From Lycium barbarum (Eukaryota; Streptophyta; Magnoliopsida; Solanales; Solanaceae): 64,000 nt of DNA. Position numbers and translations under genes: made by a program. The stretch covers positions 123,132,376-123,196,375 of the forward strand of contig NC_083342.1 in NCBI RefSeq assembly GCF_019175385.1, given 5' to 3'. The notes under the pieces are model-generated. The model had not been told where the DNA came from, ran no database searches, and saw nothing but the letters and a program-made list of their open reading frames with translations. Below, piece by piece: positions 12,201 through 23,120 of the stretch (positions are counted from its first letter, which is position 1; each line of letters starts with the position of its first letter).

Positions 12201-12563
12201 CCTATGTGTGTTATGTGCCAACAGAGCCCCGAAACTAGAGACCACTTATTTGCTGAATGTGCAATGACGAAAGCTATATGGAAGACGCTCCTACAGTGGC
12301 TGAATATAGCAGGCTCGTCGGACCAGTCATGGACTGGACTGCATACGTGGCTGCTAAGAAAGACAAAAGGCAAAACGCAGGAAGCAAATATCCTGAAGCT
12401 AGTGTACACGGAATTCATACATGCAATTTGGACAGAAAGGAATGCTAGGGTGTTCGAGAAGACGGAGAATCTGGGCAGCAAGGTGGCAAGAAATGTGGCA
12501 TGTATATGCTATATTAGAGCTCCAGTGTCGGCTAGAATACTATTAGATAGGTGCACTTTTTGA
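9213..12563 (+). CDS. LINE ORF2: endonuclease / reverse transcriptase
   Basis: A 1116-residue protein with no internal stop. The N-terminal domain (about 1-235) is an apurinic-like endonuclease: NIRG near residue 7, VET near 36, GDFNAIL near 139 and SDHSP near 225. Together these carry the expected catalytic Asn, Glu, Asp and His. The reverse transcriptase (about 450-760) shows KAPGIDG, the RGLRQGDP block and the active-site FADD near 691, then YLGIPL. A C-terminal zf-RVT region has CVMC near 999 with downstream H and C. Known role: nick the target and reverse-transcribe the element RNA there. I start it at ATG 9213, which overlaps the ORF1 stop by one base. Length and domain order are normal for plant L1-type elements. 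It is probably not mobile as it stands because ORF1 is cut, but the ORF2 protein could still be made if transcribed. Confidence 0.93.
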   Translation: MAWLGWNIRGTNKRYKQKELSTYIKENSIKLVGLVETRVKENNAAGIANRIAPGWKLEHNYTAAGNGRIWILWDDRVYDVHVIAKEAQYIHCEVLSRDQQLKCAMTVIYGYNTIEQRKQLWQALRQLGPQITKPWVIWGDFNAILQAQDRLYGAPVTRVEIKDFSECMQLLQLNELSWMGEFYTWSNKQQGGDRVYSRLDKAIGNDDWMLQFGHLKVDYRLPFISDHSPMILDIKISNRSIKPPFKFFNVWASHEAFLPLVTNTWLEGRKGKEMQDVWHNLKALKPRLKLLNNSSFRGVTEKIDQYRATLKDIQSKMTTQYSDTLAVAEKNTLQQLEKWSLIEESIYQQKSRATWIKLGDSNTKYFTAIMRERKHKKQIVELMSLAGVKLVQPADITAEIVNFYKTLMGAPATTTTAVNHVTMKNGPTLTHGQQLQLIAEVTEAEIYEGLTNIGDDKAPGIDGFNALFFKKTWPIIKKDVCNAVKGFFETGNLLKTINCTVVTLLPKVQNPASIKEYRPIACCTVLYKLIAKVLASRIQKVTATIISDTQAGFIPRRKVADNVILAHELVQAYNRKNISPRCMIKVDIQKAYDTVDWCFLEQMLGCLGFPTRFIRWVMACVASVNYSILVNGELTKPFDAARGLRQGDPMSPFLFAIVMEYLSRNLKDLKKNKQYNYHPKCKKLDITHLSFADDLLMFAKGDAASVAVLHEKFNTITSASGLQANMTKSSLYCGGLTDTEKTQLQQVLGYTLGSLPFKYLGIPLDTKKLNALQWQPIVDKIVAKISSWTAKKLSYAGRVQLVQTVIFGIKAYWAQLFIIPARIMKAIESYCRSYIWTGTNTITKKALVSWDKMCTPKAAGGLNLIKLKLWNKAAVTKTCWDLANKQDRLWIRWLHSYYIKDQNVETMRISQQSCWMIRKILNARDNLQYIQQTLMGKKSMIRQVYLQLLGEFPKVAWKGLMYRNAARPKAIFTMWLQVQGRLLTVDRLLKWKMQLDPMCVMCQQSPETRDHLFAECAMTKAIWKTLLQWLNIAGSSDQSWTGLHTWLLRKTKGKTQEANILKLVYTEFIHAIWTERNARVFEKTENLGSKVARNVACICYIRAPVSARILLDRCTF

Positions 12564-12689
12564 TGAGTTAGTTCTGTAGAAGGCTTGCCTTTACAATATA
12601 GAGATAGCTAGTAGAGTAAAAACTAGCTAGGATTTGTAAATACTCTCTTTGGTGATTAATCAAAAGCTAATTACCAAAAAAAAAAAAAA

Positions 12690-13021
12690 TTATATCTTAT
12701 TTTAAAATATAATATTTTACGTATATTTATTTTAGTAAACATAATAAATAAATGACATGGCGGAATAACAAATATAACAGTTTAATATCTACATTAGATC
12801 TCAGACTAATATAAAAAAAGAAAGAAAATTGTATGGTTTGACTGCTTAACCTTTCGAAGAAAAGTAATTTCATTTGCTCCCACTAATGGATTGATACGCA
12901 CGCGGCAATGAATCCATCATTATTGACTTAATGAGATACTTTAGAAATTACATGAATATTGTTTGATTTTTTAATATGGGGTGCACTTTTTTTTTTACAT
13001 TATTAATTTGCACTATTTTTA

Positions 13022-13025
<4 letters not shown>
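12690..13025. repeat. Duplicated unit, right part
   Basis: Continuation of the unit broken by the LINE. The words ATTTCATTTGCTCCCACTAA, TGGATTGATACGCACG and GAATCCATCATTATTGA match 14130-14205 with a few substitutions. No gene is visible. Confidence 0.75.

Positions 13026-13099
<74 letters not shown>
13026..13099. repeat. (AT)n microsatellite
   Basis: A long run of alternating A and T, equivalent in position to the run at 8166-8222 relative to the 95-bp repeat that follows. Confidence 0.95.
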
Positions 13100-13103
<4 letters not shown>

Positions 13104-14490
13104 CTATGTTCAAAACACGATTAATACAACATTGTAGTTTGTACTCCGTATCTAAAACTTTATTATATTAGTGTTTACTACCAATACAAAGTCTCCACCT
13201 TTTTTTTGACATTATTATTTTTTTAATATGGCGTTCACTTTTTTTTTTTATATTGCTTGATTTTGTTAATATGGGGTCCACTTTTTTTTTACCGTGAGTT
13301 TGGAGATAGTGGGTTCCACCTTTTTTTTTATATTGCTTGATGTTGTTTAGTATGGGGTCCACCCTTTATGGGTGCATTTTTTTTTTTTGACATTATTAGT
13401 TTGCACTGTTTTTATGCATATATTAGTACTATATAGAAGCATGGGTTTGCACTATTTTTATGCATATAATATATATATATACATACATATTATGTTCAAA
13501 ACACGATTAATATAACATTGTAGTTTGTGCGCCGTATCTAAAAATTTATTATATTAGTGTTTGCTACGAATACAAAGTCTACACTTTTTTTTTTGACATT
13601 ATTTTTTTTTTAATATAGGATTCATTTTTTTTATATATTGCTTGATTTTATCAATATGGGATACTATGTTCAAAACACGATTAATATAACATTGTAGTTT
13701 GTGCTCCATATCTAAAACTTTATTATATTAGTGTTTGCTACGAATACAAAATCTGCACTTTTTTTTTGTTGACATTGTTTGTTTTTTTAATATGGAATTC
13801 ACTTTTTTTATATTGCTTGATTTTGTTAATATGGGGTCCACTTTTTTTTTCCCGTGAGTTTGGAGATGGTGGGTTCCACTTTTTTTACTTTTTTTTTTGG
13901 GTTTAACTCATTTTACTTGTCATGTTTTCTTTTGCACGATTTTTTAAGGAAACGTCAATTAGAATTATAATTTCACTAATTTACTTTATTAATTATTTGA
14001 TCTCCATTTAATATTATTTTTTCTTTTATGACATTAATCTCTTTTCACATTTATTAGAGTAAGAAAAAAATGAAAAAATAATTAAGTTCTATCTTATTTT
14101 AATAAATAAGTATTTTAAGTATGTTGTTGTACAATAATTTCATTTGCTCCCACTAATGGATTAATACGCATGTGGCGATGAATCCATCATTATTGATTTA
14201 ATGAGATACTTTGAAAATTACATAATATTGTTTGATTTTTTAATATGGGATGCATTTTTTTTTTATATTGCTTGATTTTGTTAATATGGAGTCCACTTTT
14301 TTTTTCCGTGAGTTTGGAGATGGTAGGTTCCACTTTTTTTTTTAATATTGGTTGGTGTGTAGTTGGGGCCCACACTTTTTTTTTAAATATTGGTTGATGT
14401 TTAGTTGGGGCCCACACCTTTTTTTTTTTGTGGAAAACGGACGACGAAAAGCATGGGTTTGCACCCATGGTTCTATATAGTACTAAAATA
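13100..14490. repeat. Cluster of 95-bp and T-rich repeats
   Basis: The 95-bp repeat (ATGTTCAAAACACGATTAAT to CGAATACAAA) occurs at about 13106, 13492 and 13664, with an earlier copy at about 8224. Between them are recurring segments of the type 'ttgcttgattttgttaatat', a GGGGTCCAC word and a T run, seen at about 13250, 13330, 13810 and 14270. AGTACTATATAGAA occurs in opposite orientations at about 13427 and 14487, each next to a CATGGGT word, so part of this cluster may be an element with inverted ends. No coding potential. Confidence 0.7.
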
Positions 14491-17238
14491 AAGAAAAATA
14501 GATATATATTTTTAGTAATGTAGCCAAGTAATATGGGACGAAGGGAGTACTCCATTTATTAGTTCTTAAAGAATGTGAAAAGTCGAGTATAGTAATGTGG
14601 CCAAGTAATATGGGACGAAGGGAGTACTTCATTTATTAATTAATTCTTAAAGAGTGTAAAAAGTCAAGTATAGTAATGTGGCCAAGTAATATGGGAGGAA
14701 GGGAGTACTTTATTTATTAATTTTTAAAGAACGTGAAAAGTCAAATAATTTGCCCAAGTAAATAAGAGAATAAACATTCAGTACTATAATATATGTGTAT
14801 GTGAGATTTATTAATTTTTGAAGAACGTGAAATGACAGTTGGCTACGGCGTAACAACGGCAGTGTCGTTCTGCTTCACTTCCCCCATGTGAACATTATGG
14901 GCAACAACGTAACTCACAAACATCCAAAACAAAGTCAACTCTAACTTATATTCATTGGAGTTGCAAACTTTTTTTTTTTTTTAGTATATAGATGCAGATG
15001 AATGTTTCGTGTAAGATGATACTCGTTATTCGGGTGCTGTCTCGGCCTTAATTTATGATCCAATGAAACTCTCACACACATCCAAAAAAACAAAGTTTCT
15101 TAAATAGGAGTAGTAAAGTTTAGCATATCCATTGTGGTGTTTCTTGTGAGAGTTATTTTGGGCTGTCTCTATCGGCCTTTAGTAATCCGATCAAACTGAT
15201 CACCGACCTTGTTGCCGACCATTTTCTCCATCCAGATAACTCTATAACAAAGAAATCAAGATCAATTATGTTGATTGATAATGATAATATTTTAATTGTG
15301 ATAACTTAGATTGATAAAAAAAAGGATTAACTGTTGGTGACTTTAACGTGCTGTTTAGTGTTTAGAGTTCTCATTTATAGAATTGTCAATTATTTTGAAG
15401 AAAATTCATTTTGCGCTCAAATATTTGTTCCTTAGACCATTCCCGAGTTCCTAATAAGTTAACAATTCTATACAGTATTACCAAAAGCAACTACTTTTTT
15501 GGTTAAATTTCTTTAAAGAAAAAAATAGAAATCCTTTTAATTTGGATTATTTGATGACTCTAAATAAAATAATGGATTGATGATGCTAAAATAAAGAGTA
15601 AAAACAAATGATCATACTTGCTCAAAGTAATGGATACACGTATTTATCTTTTTACTAGTGTATTTGTCTGCACTTCCCGCGGTCGTGAAAAAAGAATTTA
15701 CAACATGATTGAAATTATAGACTTATGTATAAATTATTTGACAAAAAGAATTTGTGAAAAACATTGTATGTTAAATATAAAAGAAAAACAATCTAAATCG
15801 ATATATATTTGAATAAGAAAATCATAATAAAAACAAAATATTATTTTTGTGGAGGCGAACACTTCATAAAAGGAAATTCACATAAAATGAGAATAACATT
15901 AATAAAATAAAAAATTTGCATCTAAAAATATAAATTTCGATTGCAACATATATGATGAGAAAAAAAGGTTAAAAAAAATGTTAAATAAAGAAATGAGTTC
16001 TATAGAATAATAACTTTCAGATCTCCTCTTGTTAAACCAATATTTTCAATCCCAACTAAATTTTACAGATCAATTATTATAATACATATCGTCTAGGATG
16101 AGTTAATAATTCTCCTAAGAAATCTTAGGCAAGAGAAACTTCACACGAGTAATTAAAAATAAGTAAATTAACATTAAAATGAGTATACAAAATGTCACGA
16201 AAAGAGTGAAATAATAATAATAATAAAAGATTATCTAAATATTGAGGGAGATGATTAAAGTTGCTTTTACCTTTTTAAAGCTTATAATGAAAGATTTGTA
16301 ATTGAAACGCCATGAGAAATTTATATTAGGCATTTTTCTTTACAGTGCTAAGGAAAAAGGCAAAAAAAAAAAAAAAAAAAAAAAAGAGAGAGAGAGAGAG
16401 AGAGACGGAGAGACAAAAATTTATATATTTTGTAGAGAAGTGTCACATTACCTTTCTCATTTTCAATTTTTCTTATCTCTCTACTATCTTATAATCTTTC
16501 TTTAACTCGCTCTTAAGAAGCAAAACAATGATCTTGTACCTGCTCCAGAGCTAGCTTATGAATGAGGCAATTTAACTAAAATATTTGATAAAGCTAATCA
16601 TTTATAAATAATGAATTTAAATATACAACCAACAAACTCATCCGACCAAATTGCAAATATTATTTGTATATATCCACACAATAAAGTGCAAAGTCTCATA
16701 ATTATCATTATCATAAAATCAAAACTACAACCTTGCAAAAGTTACTTTGAGTCATAACTTGTATATTAATTAGTCACTTTTGAAATGAAAATAAAATAGG
16801 AAAAAGCAATTCATATCCATATTGAAACTAACCAACAATAAAATCTCTGTGAACAGATTTTGTCCTCTTTGTATTCTCATATTGTCAGTCCTTTCTTTCC
16901 TTTCTTTGTTGTCCGCGGGAGTTTGCTATAGATTTAGCGTCGACTTATCTAACTTTTGTGATTGCTGAAAAATGACTTCAACTTGAAAATAAATTAAGAA
17001 AATTATAATAGAAACTCAGAAAATGGATAAAATATGCTATCCAAAAAGAGGAGATCAAACTTATTTATAGAAAAGGAAATTATGAGGATGAAGCAAATAA
17101 TTAATCTTCCATTATCACCACATTCATGGATATATTGAGAGCATTAATTTGCTTTATGTGTATAGGAATCGTGCCAATTTCTTTCATCACAATGATCCAA
17201 CCGTTATGGCAATCAATTGTCAGCCATTGTGGCTTTTA
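14491..17238. other. Gene-free segment
   Basis: AT-rich sequence with more Stowaway-like edges at 14530-14710 and a poly(A)/(GA)n run at about 16362-16406. On the minus strand near 15180-15240 a possible 3' splice site (TTTCTTTGTTATAG) precedes a short open stretch that ends in TAG. I could not connect it to other exons or to a known protein, so no gene is called. Confidence 0.5.
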
Positions 17239-17606
17239 TAGCCTGTTTGACTAAACTTCTAAAATCAGCTTATTTTAAAAAGTACTTTTTCTTAAAAGTA
17301 ATTTTCATTTTTGGTGAAAAACAGTTCGTGTTTGGCCAATTAATTAAAAAAACACTTTTGAGCAACAGTTAGTGTTTGAAGCTTTTAAGAAGTGCTTCTA
17401 TTTGTATTTTTCTCAAAAATACTTTTTAAAAAAATGCTTTTGGGCAAAAGCTATTTTTTTAGCTTCTGAAAAACTGCTTTTGCTACTTCCCAGAAGCACT
17501 TATTTTCTCTCAAAAGCTTGGCCAAACAACTCACTTTTTTTCAAATAAGCACTTATTAAAAAAATAAGTATTTTTTGGGGGAAAATAAACTTGGCCAAAC
17601 AGGCTA
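17239..17606. mobile_element. Tourist-like MITE, copy 1 of 3
   Basis: A 368-bp element with ends TAGCCTGTTTG and CAAACAGGCTA, flanked by TTA at 17236-17238 and 17607-17609. Many AAAAGCACTT-type words lie inside. The ends and TTA duplication fit the PIF/Harbinger (Tourist) group. Related copies lie at 44490-44868 and 45879-46202. Confidence 0.8.
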
Positions 17607-18501
17607 TTAATCACCTTCACAATTCTTTATTTAAGAGATGTAACTTTAGGAATACCTATAGCACATAAGTTTTTAAAATGAGAAAAAATCCAAAAAAAGG
17701 AGATAAAAGATAAATACAATCATTGGCCAAAGAGAGGTGCCACACCACCTTGTCTATGTCTTGCTTTATTATATATATAGATTTCACAAAAATTAAATGC
17801 TAACCGAAAATCGAAATATTTAAATTGGGCCTGCCTCTTTTGACTATCTGAATCCCGTAATATTTTTAGGAGAAAGAACATCAATGCTCACTAAAAATAA
17901 TTACTCTTTCATGCCTCCCTTACTTTCATACCCCTCAAAACTATTTACCCTTCCTACCCATTGTAGCTTTTGTAGGTAATTGTCTTTTTTTTTCTTCTTT
18001 TCCCATTTTTTCTTTTTCCCCTTTTTTGTTCATTTATTTCTTTCCCAAATCATACTATTTTTATTTTTATTTTCACCATAATTTGATTCCATTTTTAATT
18101 CTAGCTCCTTTATTTTCATTTTTATTTTTTCTCTATTTTTTTAATTTCTTGTTCCTTTTTAATTTCATCTATTTATTTTATTTTATTTTTTATCTCCATA
18201 ATCTAATTTCATTCGCCTTTTTTTTAGTTTTATTTAATATTCCTTTTTTTGTTTCTGGTGATTTTTATTTATTTTTTCTCCTTTTTTAATTTCATTTTTT
18301 CAAATTATTTTTTCTTTAGTTCCTGTTTTTTTTTTCATAATTTAATTCTACCTTTTGACTCCTTTTTTTTTTTTTTTTAATATCAATAAGAAGGATAACT
18401 GACGTATTATTTTTTAAAATTTTTTTCTCTATCTCAAAAAACAACATATTTTAGCATATAGTATACTAAATCAGTAGCAGTTGAAGTATACTATTGCAGT
18501 A

Positions 18502-19043
18502 TACAGTCAAACCTCTCTATAATAGTATCTTTGGGTCAGAAATTTTCAGTTGTTATAGAGAATGACTGTTATACACCTATAACAGCATTGACAATTAAAT
18601 AATATTTCATTGTTATAGGCAAAAAAGATGCATAAAATCTAATTTTCATTTTTAATTGCCAAATTCTAAGCTTAATCACACTGTGTATAACGGAGGAAAA
18701 TCATTTAATAACGAAAAAAATATATTCATATAATTTTTTTTTGTCTTAATAGTGTATTAAATGATAAAATATTTTGTCAAAATCTCTACAATTATTATTG
18801 GTAATCATAGATATTCTATTTTTTCAAAGATAGTTAATTATTATATTACCAAAAAATGACAATAGCTGTTATATGGGGGGTAATTTAAAAAGAGCGGACT
18901 GTTATAAAGTTGGATGTTGCTGTTATAAGTGAAATGTTGTTATAGAGAAGTAAAATATAACATAAAAATTCAAATCCAAAAAGTTGGTTGTTATAGAGTG
19001 GTGTTGTTATATGCGAGTGTCGTTATAGAGAGGTCTGACTGTA
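18502..19043. mobile_element. TIR element with TACAGTCAAACCTCTCTATAA ends
   Basis: The left end reads TACAGTCAAACCTCTCTATA and the right end, reverse-complemented, reads TACAGTCAGACCTCTCTATA. The interior is rich in GTTATAG words. A larger relative lies at 52979-56973. No coding capacity. The target duplication is unclear and I leave the superfamily open. Confidence 0.6.
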
Positions 19044-20650
19044 CTATGATACCACATGGTATATACCATTCACTAACATGGTAAGACAGGGGATCGTGAG
19101 TTCATTCCTTCAAGAAAAACACTCAGTCCTCTACAATATCCACATGGTATATATTATGTACAGATAAGGTATCATAGAACGTTGGTTCATTCCTTCAAGA
19201 AAAACACTCAGTCCTCTACAATATCCACATGGTATATATTATGTACAGATAAGGTATCATAGAACGTTGGTTCATTCCTTCAAAAAATACTACTCAGTCT
19301 TCAGAAATACCCACATGGTATATCATCTATTGACATGGTATCATACACAGTCCATTCCTTCAAGAACACATTGAGTTCTCTATGATACCAACCCGGTATA
19401 TCATATACTAACAAGGTATCGTAGATAGCAGATTCATTCTAGCACTGTTCAATCCTCTATGTAACACCCTGATTTAAAAAAAAAATGAACTCTTGAATTT
19501 TCGATTGACCATATCTTGATAGTAAGGGTATATTTTACTTCGCACTTCCCGAACGTGAATTTGATGATATTTGGAACTTGTTTGAAGTGTTATGGTGTAG
19601 TTATGTAAACTACTCTTACTATTATTACCTTAGTAAATTAAGAAATAAAATAGATATTTAATACTTTGGGTAGCCACCCTTTCATATTTATCCAAACATA
19701 AAATTGGGCAGCCACTTTTTCTTTCAATCCTTATCCAAGGAATTATCTTTTGGGCTCATATCTCTTCACCTCCTCAAATTTCGTTTTCTCTAGAAAAAGG
19801 AGACCCCAAAACTCTTCTCCTCTCATCAAGTTCTCCCACTAAATCACCAACAAGACTTGTTTTGGTTGAGCCACAAGCTACTCCACACTATTGAGGTAAG
19901 TTTACAAAACCCGTTTTTGAACTGGACAGTTGTTAGTGTTGATTTAATTCAAAATAGGTGCTTTCCATTTTTGTCCTAATTGAATATCTACATTTTAAGG
20001 GGGGTTTTATGAGATTCTACTATGTTGAGATGTTGGATTTTGAACTTTATTCATACGGGCCTTCCACTAATGAGTTATAAATACTATGTTTTCAATTAGT
20101 TTCTTACAAACTTTTTGGTATACTTGAACTCTTTATCTATTTGAAACTATTTTTAACTTAGTAAGTTTGATTAGCTTTGTTAAGTGGTATACTCCCAAAG
20201 GGGGTGCTACACTCTATGATGCCCACACGGTATATTTATGTATACTGCCAGGGTATCATAGAGGACTGGTTTATTTCTTCAAAAAAAAAAAAAAACACAC
20301 TCCACGGTCCTTTATGATACCCACACGGTATATTCATATGCTGTCAGGGTATCATAGAGGACTGGTTCATGTTTTCAAAAAAATAAAAAACCCCTCGGTC
20401 CTCTATCATACCCACACGGTATATTCATATATTGTATGTCAGGGTATCATAGAGGTCTGGTTCATTTCTTCAAAAAAAAAAAAAAAACACTCCTTGATCC
20501 TCTATGATACTCACACGGTATATTCATATACTTCCAGGGTATCATAGAGGACTAGTTTATTTTTTTGAAAAAAAAAAAACACTCCTCGGTCCTCTATGAT
20601 ACTCACACGGTATATTCATATACTGCCGGGGTATTATAGAGAACTGGTTC

Positions 20651-20684
<34 letters not shown>

Positions 20685-21330
20685 TCCTTGGTCCTCTATG
20701 ATACAAACACGACATATTCATATAATTTCAAGGTATCATAGAGGATTGGTTCACTCTTCAAAAAAAAAAAAAAACACTTCTCGATCCTCTATGATACTCA
20801 CACCGTATATTCATATACTGCCAGGGTATCATAGAGGACTGGTTCATTTTTTTGGAAAAAAACACTCCTCGGTCCTCTATGATACCCGCACGGTATATTT
20901 ATATACTGTCAGGGTATCATAGAGGACTGATTCATTTCTTCAAAAAAAAAAAAAAACTCATTGATCCTCAATGATACCCACACGATATATTCATATACTG
21001 CTAGGGTATCATAGAGGACTGACAGTTTATTCCTTCAAGAAAAACACCCATTCCATTGTGATATTAACCTGATATATATCACATACTGACATAGTATCAT
21101 AAATGACTTGTTAATCCTTCAAAAGAAAACACTCCTCGGTCTTCTATGATATTCACATGGTATATTCATATACTGACATAGTATCATAAAGGACTTGATT
21201 CATTCCTTCAAGAAAACACTACTCATTTCTTTTTAAAAAAAAAAACCTCTTCTATATCCTCTATGATACCAGCATTGCATACATATACTTGCACGGTATC
21301 ATAAAGGACATGTACATTTTCTCAAGATAA
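19044..21330. repeat. Satellite of about 95-bp hairpin units
   Basis: Roughly fourteen units, each containing TCCTCTATGATACC and, about 35-40 bases later, GGTATCATAGAGGAC, so each unit can fold on itself. Units are joined by TTCATTCCTTCAAGAAAAACACTC-like or poly(A) linkers. Repeat starts near 20250, 20347, 20445, 20542, 20634, 20734, 20828 and 20923 give a spacing of about 92-100 bp. Copies become less regular toward both ends. A solo LTR (19460-20211) interrupts the array. Confidence 0.9.
19460..20211 (+). mobile_element. Solo LTR, 752 bp
   Basis: Begins TGTAACACCC and ends GGGGGTGCTACA. It is flanked by CTCTA at 19455-19459 and 20212-20216, a 5-bp target duplication as expected for an LTR retrotransposon. 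The satellite sequence resumes correctly on both sides (CCTCTA / CTCTATGATG). No primer-binding site, polypurine tract or internal domain is present, so it is a solo LTR left by recombination. The TGTAACACCC start is common among plant Ty3/gypsy LTRs. Confidence 0.85.
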
Positions 21331-22020
21331 TATTTTTTATAAAAATATAACAACTATAGTTTAAGCTTAATTTGGATAATATTTTAATTATTATATCACT
21401 TTTTGCAAGCTAAATTTTATAAAAAATTGTTTAAAAAATAGAGTCATATTTTTAATATAAATTTTATTTTCATTTTCAAAAGAAAATAGAAATTAAAAAT
21501 ATATTTTCTAGTAATTTAGGTTTTCATAAATAAGCTAGTGACTTTAGTATTTTTCTTATATTATTTTTTGTGTAGTCTAATTATTTCATTTTTTATATCC
21601 TTATTAATTTAAATTTAATCGGTTAATATTTTTTTATTTGTTATTTTTATCTTTAAAAGGAAAAAACACAAAAATAAAGAAAGAGACAAACAAGAAGAAT
21701 ATAACTAACCAAAAAGGAAAAGGGTATTAGAGATCAACTCCTAAAGAATGAAGCCAACTAAGAGAAGGAAATTAATTCAATTTGAGCCGCAATTGACGCC
21801 ACAATTAATCATGGGTATGCGGATAAATATTTAGTTCCGTATGGGTAGGAACCTTAATTTTGATGGGGGCAATTTCGGGTAAATAGTTTGTGTTGAGGGA
21901 GGAGTCTGTGTTGTTTTCCCATATTTTTACGTTTACCCTGATTTATGGGCTCTCTCATTATGTTATTGGATTTTTATCTTCTAGTCTGGACTGGATTCTT
22001 TGTTTATGGGCTTATCCTTA
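21331..22020. other. Gene-free AT-rich segment
   Basis: Low-complexity AT-rich DNA and the right edge of the preceding element. No gene or further repeat family was recognised. Confidence 0.5.
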
Positions 22021-22029
22021 TGGCCCATC

Positions 22030-22344
22030 CTCAAATCCTGAATAACGTTCTTTTTTTGCGCGAATTGGGCAGTCTTTAGTTTTTGTCCTTCAAATTGGTG
22101 GTCTTTAATTTTTGACTTTCGTCTAATAACCGAGGTTCTGAGTTCGAACTCCATCTCAGTAAAAAAAAAAAAAGAAATTTTCGTATTCAAAACTCTGCCT
22201 TGCAAATCCAAATTCTACCTTGCAATTTTTTTAAAAATTTTTTGACTGAGCGAGGGTTCGAACTAAAAACCAAGAAATTTTTAGTGAAGGACAAAAATTA
22301 AAGGCCACCAATTTGAGGGAAAAAAAATTAAAGACCACCCCAGA
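22030..22344. mobile_element. Foldback element, probably truncated
   Basis: Arms are inverted relative to each other: CAAATTGGTGGTCTTTAATTTTTG near 22091 against the reverse-complement words near 22285-22325. GAGGTTCTGAGTTCGAACTC (about 22132) is also mirrored by a diverged GAGCGAGGGTTCGAAC (about 22248). It belongs to the same family as 22354-23120 and abuts it. Its own right terminus seems to be missing. Confidence 0.6.
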
Positions 22345-22353
22345 GAAGGATAA

Positions 22354-23120
22354 CATTTTTTTGCACGGATTGCCCTTCTTTTGGGGTGGTCTTTAAATTT
22401 TGCCCCTCATATTTGTATTCTTTAAGTTTTGCCCTTCGCTTGGATACCTGAGGTTCTGGGTTCGAAACCCCGCTCAGGCATAAAATAAAAAATAATTTCG
22501 CAAGGCAGGGCTGGGGGAGTGTATGCTGGATCCGGCATACAATCCTTAAGGAAAAACTAAAGTTATGCCGGAGGGGGCAGACTTTGCCTTGAGACATACA
22601 TTTTTTTTTTTTTTTTTTTACTTTTCAAGGCAAACTTTTAATTATGCCTTAAGGAAAAGTTTCGCCTTATGGGGCATACTTTTAGTTATACCTTAACTAA
22701 AAGTGTGCCTCATAAAATATAACTAAAAGTGTGTCTTAAGGAAAAATTCTGCCTTATGAGACATACTTTTGGTTATACCTTAATTAAAGGTCTGCCCCAT
22801 AAGGCATAGTTCCTTAAGGAAAAGTTTTGCCCCATAAGGCATAACTAAACTATGCCTTGAGGAAAAGTTATGCCCCCTCCGGCATAACTTTAGTTTTTCC
22901 TTAAGGACTTTATTCCGGATCCGGCATACACTCCCTCCAGCCCTGCCTTGCGAAATTATTTTTTTATTTTATGTCTGAGCGGGGGTTCGAACCCAGAACC
23001 TCAGGTATCCAAGCTAAGCGCAAAACTTAAAGACCACAAATATGAAGGGCAAAATTTAAAAACCGCAAATATGAGGGGCAAAATTTAAAACCACCCCAAA
23101 AGAAGGGCTGTGAATTGCCC
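22354..23120. mobile_element. Foldback / MULE-like element with 9-bp duplication
   Basis: A 767-bp element flanked by GAAGGATAA at 22345-22353 and 23121-23129. The arms are about 240 bp inverted repeats: GCCCTTCTTTTGGGGTGGT on the left (near 22373) and its near complement on the right (about 23090-23107), with GGATCCGGCATAC on both arms. A 9-bp target duplication is the hallmark of Mutator-like elements. The centre holds further short inverted words (GCCTTAAGG, AACTAAAAGT). No transposase. Each arm carries a T-arm-like GGTTCGAAACCCC / GGGGGTTCGAACCC sequence. Confidence 0.8.

Larger units (their letters stand above)
8760..12689 (+). mobile_element. 5'-truncated LINE retrotransposon
   Basis: A non-LTR retrotransposon. 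It begins inside ORF1, carries a complete ORF2, has a short 3' untranslated region and ends in a run of 14 A at 12676-12689. There are no LTRs. The left junction follows GAGTAAGAA. The right junction runs into TATCTTATTTTA, which continues the same duplicated unit seen intact near 14056-14100. I could not define a clean target-site duplication, because the uninterrupted copy is itself A-rich at this point. A 5' truncation is typical of target-primed insertion. The intact ORF2 suggests a fairly recent event; this is an inference, not a dated one. Confidence 0.93.
17868..21930. mobile_element. Large TIR element carrying the hairpin satellite (boundaries approximate)
   Basis: The left edge (about 17868-17970) has AACATCA, AATAATTACT, CATACCCCTCAAAACTATTT and ACCCTTCCTACCC. 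The right edge (about 21815-21930), reverse-complemented, has the related words ACTATTTACCC and TTCCTACCC. The outer ends of the element at 53.1-56.3 kb have a similar sequence, and that element also encloses the GGTATCAT/GAGGAC hairpin repeat. I read both as members of one non-autonomous DNA transposon family. The exact termini and target duplication were not resolved. No transposase is present. Confidence 0.45.

Noticed and set aside
10550..12481. Open frames on the minus strand of the LINE
   Set aside because: Shadows of the ORF2 coding sequence, without domains of their own.
13040..13440. CRISPR-like regular repeats
   Set aside because: The repeats are T-rich, irregularly spaced and in plant DNA; they are transposon-derived.
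15180..15250. Minus-strand splice-like acceptor followed by a short open stretch ending in TAG
   Set aside because: No matching upstream exons or known protein. One acceptor-like word in 2.7 kb of AT-rich DNA is expected by chance.
18026..18289. Open frame rich in Phe and Leu
   Set aside because: It is translated from a T-rich low-complexity tract with no domain; a shadow of base composition.
20167..20922. Two open frames with repeated protein words
   Set aside because: The repetition comes from the hairpin satellite, not from a protein repeat. The frames have no start context and end within units.
22440..22485. tRNA gene suggested by GGTTCGAAACCCC
   Set aside because: Only a T-arm-like hairpin is present. 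There is no D-arm, anticodon arm or acceptor stem, and the word recurs in the arms of a transposon.
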